Of a stretch of 64,000 nucleotides of DNA, positions 57,101 through 64,000 are shown one piece after another. Location: contig NC_092569.1 of the NCBI RefSeq assembly GCF_037975245.1, positions 36,514,168 to 36,578,167 of the forward strand. Direction: 5' to 3'. This stretch comes from Apostichopus japonicus (lineage: Eukaryota; Echinodermata; Holothuroidea; Aspidochirotida; Stichopodidae). Both the position numbers and the translations under genes were made by a program. The notes below the pieces were generated by a model. It was given only the letters and a program-made list of their open reading frames with translations. It searched no databases and was not told the origin of the DNA. Every line of letters begins with the position of its first letter. Positions within the stretch are counted from its first letter, which is position 1.

Positions 57101-60100
57101 TTGTGTAGTTTTTCAAAAATTCTGCAAAAAGAGTAAATGTTTGCTACATTTTCTTGTTCTTCTTCTTCTTGCCAATCTTACAAATATTAAATGTGACATC
57201 ACAGTGCTGCTGCTAGCTATTTCACCATGTCATAGACCCCTCATCCCCACCCCCACCCCCTCCCCCACCCCCTCCCCTCATGACAGGAATAGTTGGTGAT
57301 CGTAACAAGATGACATAGCTAAGACAACATTTGCTGATTTTTCATAATCATGCCCAATTTGTATCCAATGCATCAACATCTTTATAAAATGAAAGATATA
57401 AACATTTTTTTAAAATTCACACCAGTGGAGGACTTCCATACCATTACACAGCAGCAAGATATATAAACTTGTCATAAGTCAGTAGTTAACCATTGCTAGA
57501 GCTATGAGCAAATATTTAAACACTCACTGTTGTTTATGTTAGATTTATGGTATTGTTGCTAGTGTGCAGTGATGTGACTGTCTTCCTTATTGATTAACAT
57601 TGATATATTTCATGTTACCTACAAGATCTTGTCACAAAACTGAGCAAACGTGTATTGCATACCCGTCAGTCTCAAGTGATGTAAGGGTCAAGCTTTGTAA
57701 ACTATACCTGCAATATGTGGAGTTTCATATATGTTGTGATTATTTCTCTTTCATCTGAAGGCGTATGTTCAATAACCTCTTGGAAGCCGTGTAGCATCAG
57801 TCTTGTACCTGAGTAAAACCTGGTTTCTAGACAGACAAAATATCAATTGGAACCGTAAGAAATGAAGTAACATTTAAGGACTGTTGATATTGGTAAGGGA
57901 CTCTATGGATGTACCCCCTTATTTGAAAGAATTAAAGAATATTTGTAACTATCTACCACCTCTGTGTGATTTACAACTTTACACGTACTAAAAGAAAAAC
58001 ACAAATTGTTTGAACTTTAGTTGTGAGCAGCTTCTTGGAATCTGCTTCGTTATTAAATTGAATTTGAGAGGAAGTATGATTCTGCTTCTGTTTGCTACAT
58101 GGTCTTGACAATAATAAGTCTGGAGTCTGGGACAACTCTTTGTTACCCTCTTTGTCTCCAATGTATTAAGTTAATTATTCATGTGGAAGCAGGTCACTTC
58201 GCCCAACAACCATTTCGCCCAACTGCCATTTCGCCCAACCTTACCATTTTGCCCAACCAGCCTGGTCATTTCGCCCAACCAGCCTGGTCATTTCGCCCAA
58301 CCAGCCTGGTCATTCGCCCAACCAGCCTGGTCATTTCGCCCAACCTTGATTAAATATGATACTTTAGTAAGGAAACGTTCGGGAATTGTTAGTCGGTAGG
58401 ATTGATCAGTGTTTAAGGGGTTAGGTTTGATAGGTTTATATGTAGACCGATTCCCCTTTGTTTGAACTAGTGAAATAGAAAAAGAATTATAATTCTGACT
58501 GAATATTAGTAAAAAAAAGGTTGGGCGAAATGACCAGGCTGGTTGGGCGAAATGATCAGGCTGGTTGGGCGAAATGACCAGGCTGGTTGGGCGAAATGAC
58601 CAGGCTGGTTGGGCGAAATGACCAGGCTAATTGGGCGAAATGACCAGGCTGGTTGGGCGAAATGACCAGGCTGGTTGGGCGAAATGGCAGTTGGGCGAAA
58701 TGGTTGTTGGGCGAAATGGTTGTTGGGCGAAGTGACCAGAAAGCATTCATGTTCTTTAATAACTGCTAAATTCATGCATATATTTATCCGCATTGTGTAT
58801 GATCATAAACAGGAAACGTTGTAATGAAATCTTGTGCATATATCTGTTAAATTGATATTTATGATCCAAACTTCAAAATGATGTTTCTTAATCACTCAAT
58901 CCTGGGAGGAACATATACAGTATCTGCCTGCTGGCCTGTAGAATTGATTTTATGCAAACACAAATGAATGTAGGAATGTTTGCTGTGATATTAATGAAAG
59001 TAGATGGTAATAAGGTTTAAATTGATTATATCAGTTATAGCCAGATATATATCAGATAAAGTCCATATCTAATATAGTCAGATATAGTCAAATATAGTCA
59101 GATATATATCAGATTATGTCTATATCAGATATAGTCAGATATAGATCAGATAAAGTCTATATCAGATACAGTCAAATATAGTCTGATGTAGTCAAATATA
59201 GTCAGATATATATCAGACAATGTCTATATCAGATATAGTCAAATATAGTCAGAAATAGATCAGATAAAGTCTATATCAGATACAGTCAAATATAGTCTGA
59301 TGTAGTCAAATATAGTCAGATATATATCAGACAATGTCTATATCAGATATAGTCAAATATAGTCAGAAATAGATCAGATAAAGTCTATATCAGATACAGT
59401 CAAATATAGTCTGATGTAGTCAAATATAGTCAGATATATATCAGACAATGTCTGTATCAGATATAGTCAAATATAGTCAGATATATATCAGATTATGTCT
59501 ATATCAGATATAGTCAGATATAGATCAGATAAAGTCTATATCAGATACAGTCAAATATAGTCTGATGTAGTCAAATATAGTCAGATATATATCAGACAAT
59601 GTCTGTATCAGATATAGTCAAATATAGTCAGAAATAGATCAGATAAAGTCTACATCAGATACAGTCAAATATACAGTAGTCTGATGTAGTCAAATATAGT
59701 CAGATATATATTAGATAAAGTCTATATCAAATATAGTCTCGCAGAGCAACGTAAACTATTACATCATCACCCTGATCATTTGCCTATTTAGCAATCAAGG
59801 CCAAAGGTTAATCTTTTGAGTTGAGGATTGCTTGTAAGATGATCCATTATGAGGCTCTTTAATCCTTACATCTGTGACTTGGTGTTGCATGGATTGCTTT
59901 CCCAGTGCCCTGAAAAGAAGCGCACCATTTATTGGTGTTTTATACAACCATTGGCATCACAGATTAAGATCATATCTAAATCTATAACTTAACTGAAAAA
60001 AACATACTGTATAAATTCTAAAACGCTGTATCAGATGTATTTTTTGCATTTCTTAATATTGTGCGCATCCCTCAATTCACGACGGATACCCAGCGTGTCC

Positions 60101-63100
60101 CTCTAATTCATTAGGAATACCTATTGCATCCCTCTAATTAATGAGGGATACCCTATATTTTATTGACATGTACCAAAATTACTTTCTTCCCTCACAGTAT
60201 TTATATGAAATGTCTGTGGTTTTGAAGGGTTTATATGCAAAGGAAATGCATTCTTATGTACATGGCAATGCATTTTCTTCCAGATATTCCCTTATGTGTG
60301 TGTGTGCCTGACTGTGATAATGAGGTGTAAAATGTTCCCTTCGGGGAGATTGCAGTGAACTCCAACTAACTCATTCAGATCAGTTTGCTGTACAACACCC
60401 TTGACCATTCATTTTCAGCTGCTCATACAATATGAATCATTCCTTGCACGTACAAGAAGATCAAAAGTATCGCACGAAATGAACTTAATTTATCTCCTAC
60501 TCTCATAAAGTATATTTGATATCTAATCTTAAATAGTTAGCAACATATTTATAGGATCATGCACCCATATTAAAACATTGCTGCCCCTTTGGTCTGTGTA
60601 CAACACTCTTCATTATCATATGACATATTGAGTACTGGAGGTGTAAAGAAGAACTATCCTGAACGTCCACAGGAGGATAGACATGTTTACCTAAGAAATA
60701 GGTTCAAGTAGCCGAACCTTAAATGTTGTGTGAAGGATGGCATAACCAACTCAGGTCAACGTAACTGTGCCTAGCCTAACACACTTTGTTATGAATCAAG
60801 TTGAAAAAGTTTTCTGTTTGATGTATTTTTCTTGTTGGGCTTGCTGGTCAGCTGTCTCATCTTAATTCTGTCTTTAGTTATAGTATTTGTAGTTATAGGG
60901 TTTGTATATATGTATATTTTGGTTTATCATCAATTTACATATTTATTTATACTATTGTTAGCCAATCATGACATCAAACTTTCATACTTTTCACCATTTT
61001 AGACCCAACTCTTTACTCTTGTGTGAGATCATAAGTCATATTATGGAAAAATATTTTCATATATTTTTTATAGAAAAAAATTACATATACTTTAAATGTT
61101 TTTTATCTATACCAATCATAAACTTCCACAGTATTACCATAGACCTTTAAAATTCTCTTCCAAAACCCAAATCGATTGCTTCGCTTGCAACAGTACAGAA
61201 CTAGCGCATACCTTCTATATAACTTTCTGCTGTCTTGAAATGTGCTTACTGGCAGGGCCAGAGGCAGTTACTCAATTTATGCAATTTTCTCAAGGTGAGA
61301 GTTACTGAAATGTACTTGCTTAATTTATATGCATGTAACATAGATATGTTATATGAATCTCACAGGTAAGGTGAAAGCAAGAGAGCTAACTTTAATAGTA
61401 CATCTGTCAGTTTAACACTCTCCCTAATATCAACATAGCAAGTTAGCCTAACTTAGTAAAGCATACTTTCAGTTTCAATGCTATGGTTTGATAAAAACAA
61501 ATGACTTGATGCAAAGATTGACAGGTAAGTGACCAGAACATCCAGATTATTGATGCTGTCACACAAATCTGCCTGTCACACAAATATGTCACAGCACAGT
61601 CCTTTTGACCGGTCACACGGTCTGCCATCTTGTCACACCAATCGGTCAGTCATGCAACCCGACTTATGACACAACTCGTAGAGAGATTGTGCTTTAACGT
61701 GGAGTTAGCAATAAAGTGGCCGATATTTGGCTTTCGTTGTAACTATCGTAGGAGGGAAGTACCGTTAATTGCATGTGGAGTCCTCTTATGTGAGTTCTCT
61801 TATCCTAATAAGGGTTGATGGGTGATCCAGACCAGCTGCATGTACATACACAATGGCCACAAAGACAATGGACTTGGTAATGTATTAGATGGCTTTGGTT
61901 AATTTTGACCGATTTATTGCGGTGGCTCCTTATTTCCTGATTCTTAATAACCAAATATGTTGAACACGTTGACTTGCAAACCTGCATCGAGCCTAGTAAG
62001 ACAAGCAAATTACAGTGCATTAGTTACAGTAGTTTTGCTCCTAATCTCCAAACCTGCATCGAGCCTAGAGACAAGTAAATTACAGTGCATTAGTTACAGT
62101 AGTTTTGCACCTTATCCCCTTTAACTTGTAGAATAAACCTCTTGTTTCAGCATAACAGCCACAGTTCAGTAATCCTACCATGATATCAAACCTTTATATA
62201 CAACAATGATCCAGGGGAGGTTTAGGAGTGACCAGCATTCAATTAATTAATCTGCTATTTTTTGCTTTAGTTGTGCGGTGTCTCTATCTTACGGGCTGGA
62301 GAAGTCATGGAGCCTGCCCTCTGTGAAGTCTGTAAGGATATAAGGCTAGGAAAGATTTTAATACAAACCAACTTGGAGACAGAGGAACCTGAGGTGAGAG
62401 CAAATATTTGTTACAATCTTCCTCTCATGACTTCATCACTGAATTCAAAAAGCATTCTCATCATCTCGTTGATCAGTTTTCGTTGAGAACAAGTTTTCTA
62501 CATTTTGTCCCAGAATCAGGAGTAGGGTAATGAGTGTGGTATTTCTTAAACTTGTGTGGAGGTTGGTAGTTCAACTTGGAGATTTCCAAATAGTGCAACA
62601 ACGACTTTCTTTTGCGAAAAAGGTGGACATAACGGCAAACAATATTTCTGACATAGTTTTAGGGATGCTGTTGTTCCTTGTTGACCAACACTCTCCTTAT
62701 ATAAATTTATATCTGAGTGGCCTTACACTCGATACTAGTGAATATTCATGTTTGGGAACAATTTATCCTTTTCATATAGGATGGAATTCCCTCTTGTCCT
62801 CTTCCCTAAATCCTTTTAGCATAAAATATGAATAGTGGTAAAGTATTACGTACAGTATGACATGGTTGTAAGCATTTCCATTTTGTACAAAACCTGCAGT
62901 TTTGAAGAGCAGTTGACTGCAAAATACCAGAGAATGTTTCCTTATTTCATTATAAAGTTATAGTTTATAAATATTATTGATATTATAGTATATACAGTAT
63001 CATATTCCTTTATGCTGTAAAGTGCGGACAGTATCAACTTTTTATAATTCCTGCAGAGGCAATATCACTCTAGTCAAGATTTAACAGTATAAAACCCATT

Positions 63101-64000
63101 TTCAATGAGAAAAAAAGACAAGAAATAAAGTTTCTTACAATTCATTTATATCTTCTCATGACCTTGAATTGTTTTTGTTTCTTCTAGCTTCATTATTTAA
63201 GATTACCAAAGGATATTCATAAGGATTTTGTTATACTCATGGATGCCACCGTTGCCACTGGAGCTGCTGCCATGATGGCAATTAGAGTCTTACTGGTAAG
63301 ATCAATAACATCCATCCGGTGTAGAGTAGGTGTCAGGTGGTGTAGTTGAAGTTGCCATTAACAGTGTAGAGTAGGTGTCAGGTGGTGTAGCTGAAGGTGC
63401 CATTAACAATGATTTGTCATCCACCAGGTTCAGGAACGGTGTTACTGCTTTAGTGGATTAATTATCAGCAAGTGTATGGTGTAATCACTCATCAGGTGTA
63501 GGATTGGTGTAGAATGTGATGTAATTTGGTGTGGGCCTGGGTGTATATTGCGGTGGATAAATTCTCCATTCTCACTTACCAATCACCCATCGGGTGTAGG
63601 AATGGTGTAGCATGTGATGTCATTTAGTGTGGGCCTGGATGTATAGTGCAGCGTATAAATTCTCCATTCTCACTTACTAATCAGCCATCAGGTGTAGGAA
63701 TGGTGTAGCAGTGGTCAGTTTGTGTAGATAAGGGGGAGAGTGGATGCAGTAAAAGTGCAAAATACACACACCTTCACTCTTATACAGCCGTACGTTAGTA
63801 ATAAATGTTCGTTTAAGGTCACTCTAATACAGCCGTACTTTCTTCGTACCTGTTATCATCAGATATTTTTATAAAATACTGTAACTGTACATTAACAACT
63901 ATTATCTCTTACTAGGTGTCATATTTTGTCTTTGAGGAATAACTAATTTGTGTGTTAAAATTACTCTAATGGTTATCTGTTTATGAATTTTATATTTCAG
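42128..64000 (+). CDS. UCKL1: UCKL1, uridine-cytidine kinase-like 1 (3' partial)
   Basis: Coding exons: 42128-42174, 43989-44185, 44665-44771, 45288-45413, 49283-49327, 49589-49660, 50224-50413, 51100-51178, 51976-52074, 54121-54214, 54892-54951, 56411-56431 (microexon, less certain), 62271-62393, 63188-63295. All phases agree; 456 codons lie in the window and about 90 more are expected beyond it. [11 protein letters not shown] precedes the kinase domain, with a Walker [11 protein letters not shown] (84-93), [21 protein letters not shown] and [18 protein letters not shown] motifs ([18 protein letters not shown] here). The C-terminal UPRT-like half shows [18 protein letters not shown] and the PRPP-loop-like [13 protein letters not shown]. 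The family phosphorylates uridine and cytidine in pyrimidine salvage; UPRT activity of the second half is doubtful in animals. Confidence 0.95.
42762..43404. mobile_element. Fold-back element with repeat-built inverted ends, copy 1
   Basis: This 643-bp element begins GGAAGCTGGTCACTTCG and ends CGAAGTGACCAGAAAGC. The ends are long inverted repeats made of 16-21 bp tandem modules (TTTCGCCCAAC with variable spacer). It is flanked by the 9-bp direct repeat CTACCAGGC (42753-42761, 43405-43413). The unique core starts GATTAAATATTATACTT and includes AAGGAAACGTTCGGGAATTG. There is no coding capacity. It lies in UCKL1 intron 1. Confidence 0.85.
43455..43994 (+). repeat. Source copy of intra-gene duplication (intron 1/exon 2)
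   Basis: About 540 bp covering the end of UCKL1 intron 1, the exon 2 acceptor and the first six coding bases. It recurs in direct orientation at 53417-53945 with scattered substitutions and small indels. Confidence 0.95.
44186..44664 (+). other. UCKL1 intron 2
   Basis: A plain 479-bp intron with a short purine-rich GGGAGGGAGGGAGG run at about 44318-44336. Confidence 0.75.
44825..45000. repeat. ~17-bp minisatellite in UCKL1 intron 3
   Basis: About nine degenerate units of GTCACTATTCTGTAGTA. It starts about 55 bp after exon 3, but the unit does not match the exon. Confidence 0.85.
45721..46902 (-). pseudogene. LINE reverse transcriptase region
   Basis: A 393-codon frame with [72 protein letters not shown] and the catalytic FADDTAKTG. 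The C-terminal ending is intact with its stop at 45721. The frame opens only after the first RT motifs, so the N-terminal part of RT lies in other frames (46900-47350). Confidence 0.9.
47316..48408 (-). pseudogene. LINE endonuclease region, frameshifted
   Basis: Two frames together cover an APE-type endonuclease: [17 protein letters not shown] and LSFTETWLT (48199-48408), then [28 protein letters not shown] and [14 protein letters not shown] (47316-48323). The frames switch near 48230-48270. A further frame at 47108-47350 continues the linker towards the RT. Confidence 0.88.
48431..49282 (+). other. UCKL1 intron 4, right part
   Basis: AT-rich intron with a C run at about 48906-48922; nothing coding recognised. 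Confidence 0.7.
51179..51975 (+). other. UCKL1 intron 8
   Basis: This 797-bp intron holds the 52-bp array at its left side. The remainder is AT-rich without other features. Confidence 0.75.
51204..51515. repeat. 52-bp minisatellite after UCKL1 exon 8, x 6
   Basis: Units (starts at about 51206, 51258, 51310, 51362, 51414, 51466) contain GCAACAAATCTTTATATT and a GTACCAACATGTCCAC segment. The latter resembles GTACAACATGTCCATG of exon 8, over about 16 bp only. Exon origin is possible but weak. Confidence 0.92.
52013..53419 (+). repeat. Exon 9-derived 101-bp tandem array in UCKL1
   Basis: Unit starts at 52013 (inside the real exon 9), 52114, 52215, 52316, and so on every 101 bp to 53326, giving 14 copies including the source. 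Each unit is the last 62 bp of exon 9 (CCAGATACCTTGCATGTG ... ACATTTATCAG), the donor GTCAGT, and 39 bp of intron. Copies differ only at a few positions (GGTAGA/GATAGA, CCCATGA/CCTGTGA/TCCATGA, GGTC/GGCC). No unit carries a good acceptor with pyrimidine tract. A broken 14th boundary is followed by the duplication at 53417. Confidence 0.97.
53417..53945 (+). repeat. Duplicate of UCKL1 intron 1/exon 2 edge inside the array
   Basis: A direct copy of 43455-43994 inserted into the 101-bp array. On its right side the exon 2 start TACTGG is joined directly to GTCAGTTGAATGCTCATG, the donor and intron part of an array unit (53946-53984). Thus an exon 2 acceptor, six coding bases and an exon 9-type donor stand together. 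Confidence 0.93.
54990..55115. repeat. C/T-rich ~16-bp minisatellite
   Basis: About six units of TGTCCCCATTCCTCCCC shortly after exon 11. Non-coding. Confidence 0.88.
55273..55341 (+). CDS. Candidate alternative last exon of UCKL1
   Basis: After a good acceptor (TATACTTTTATTCACAG) the sequence continues the exon 11 frame (phase 0) for 22 codons ([14 protein letters not shown] ...) and stops at TAA 55339-55341. AATAAA signals lie downstream at 56218-56223 and 56340-56345. If used, the isoform would keep the kinase half but lose the UPRT-like half. No homology supports the peptide; it may be chance. Confidence 0.3.
   Translation, partial: GVSVANGFHYWTLKINSLNSYL
55625..56165. repeat. ~24-bp minisatellite in UCKL1 intron
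   Basis: More than twenty degenerate units of GGGTGCTCTGATACAGG / GGGTGCTCTGAGATAGA. Part of it is duplicated at a larger scale. The open frames of SEHPLYQST repeats on the minus strand are not genes. Confidence 0.93.
56411..56431 (+). CDS. UCKL1: UCKL1 microexon, 21 nt
   Basis: CAAGCAGACGGCACAGTTAAG encodes QADGTVK in phase 0. It has a strong pyrimidine-rich acceptor (TTTCCTTTTCTTTGTTTAG) and donor AAG|GTAATG. Human UCKL1 has GKQITGVSIL at this joint: without the microexon the product reads GKLCGVSIL, with it GKQADGTVKLCGVSIL. So it may be an optional 7-residue insert just before the PRT domain. Confidence 0.5.
56432..58184 (+). other. UCKL1 intron 12, left part
   Basis: No coding sequence seen. 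C-rich low-complexity runs occur at 56752-56805 and 57240-57280. Confidence 0.7.
58185..58744. mobile_element. Fold-back element, copy 2
   Basis: 560 bp, with the same ends as the 42762 element (GGAAGCAGGTCACTTCG ... CGAAGTGACCAGAAAGC), and 8-bp direct repeats ATTCATGT outside (58177-58184, 58745-58752). The left arm is built of TTTCGCCCAACCAGCCTGGTCA units and the right arm of their reverse complement. The core shares AAGGAAACGTTCGGGAATTGTTA with copy 1 but is shorter. Arm units are more uniform here than in copy 1. Confidence 0.88.
59035..59745. repeat. Nested AGTCAGATAT minisatellite
   Basis: Short units of about 10-12 bp (ATATAGTCAGAT, ATATAGTCAAAT) are organised in a higher-order period of about 118-120 bp marked by AGATCAGATAAAGTCTATAT and CAGACAATGTCTATATCAG. 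Confidence 0.93.
60060..60160. repeat. ~36-bp tandem repeat x 3
   Basis: Units contain GCATCCCTCTAATTCATGA followed by GGATACC. Non-coding. Confidence 0.75.
61978..62113 (+). repeat. ~68-bp tandem duplication
   Basis: AAACCTGCATCGAGCCTAG through TTACAGTAGTTTTGC occurs twice in a row with a few differences. Confidence 0.9.
63305..63720 (+). repeat. Two small tandem arrays in UCKL1 intron 14
   Basis: Two units of a 52-bp repeat (GTGTAGAGTAGGTGTCAGG, 63316-63410), then two to three units of about 117 bp with CATCAGGTGTAGGATTGGTG and TAAATTCTCCATTCTCACTT (63490-63710). All contain GGTGTAG. Confidence 0.85.
63985..64000 (+). other. Splice acceptor at the window edge
   Basis: The window ends ATTTTATATTTCAG, a good acceptor. 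The next UCKL1 exon should begin at the first base outside, in phase 0 after LLRV-type sequence (AIRVLL). Confidence 0.7.

Larger units (their letters stand above)
58753..62270 (+). other. UCKL1 intron 12, right part
   Basis: Contains the arrays at 59035-59745, 60060-60160 and the 70-bp duplication at 61978-62113. No coding exon is supported between. Confidence 0.7.

Noticed and set aside
58099-58793. ORFs with FAQPAWS / ISPNQPGH repeats
   Set aside because: They are translations of the tandem modules in the arms of the fold-back element.

Overview
The window is nuclear DNA of an animal: AT-rich, with split genes, GT-AG introns, dense minisatellites and several retrotransposon families. The three recognisable genes (PPIE, HMBOX1, UCKL1), the Ty3/gypsy and CR1-like elements and the fold-back elements made of short tandem repeats suggest an invertebrate deuterostome, most likely an echinoderm. 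The species cannot be fixed from sequence alone.

Layout. 1-1040 is flanking DNA with one weak candidate first exon. 1041-7072 is a complete but broken Ty3/gypsy LTR retrotransposon on the minus strand, with both LTRs, a tRNA-Leu-type primer site, gag and pol. 8050-9983 is a second, decayed gypsy fragment whose pol is split by a hAT-like miniature element. 9984-16015 is gene-free: AT microsatellites, a perfect GATA array of about 1.3 kb next to a LINE 3' end, and a satellite with a unit of about 210 bp. 16506-30115 (+) is a full PPIE gene in 10 coding exons; its introns hold a hairpin-forming array, a tRNA-derived SINE and an apparently intact two-ORF LINE. 34090-39230 (-) is a full HMBOX1 gene in 6 coding exons, convergent with PPIE. 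42128-64000 (+) is UCKL1, divergent from HMBOX1, with 14 coding exons here; it runs off the right edge exactly at a splice acceptor.

Functions. PPIE is a spliceosomal RRM-cyclophilin, HMBOX1 a telomere-binding homeobox protein and UCKL1 a uridine/cytidine kinase-like enzyme with a C-terminal UPRT-like half. They do not form one pathway; the linkage looks like ordinary gene order.

The most unusual signal is a class of tandem arrays that start inside a coding exon edge. In UCKL1, the last 62 bp of a 99-bp exon plus its splice donor and 39 bp of intron are repeated about 14 times with a 101-bp period. In HMBOX1, the end of the homeodomain exon plus its donor has seeded an intronic array of about 1.1 kb, and the stop-codon region of the last exon has seeded a 69-bp repeat array of about 760 bp. 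A further duplication joins the UCKL1 exon 2 acceptor to the exon 9 donor, giving a 6-nt chimeric mini-exon. All gene models were read by hand from splice phase and homology; no search or transcript data were available.
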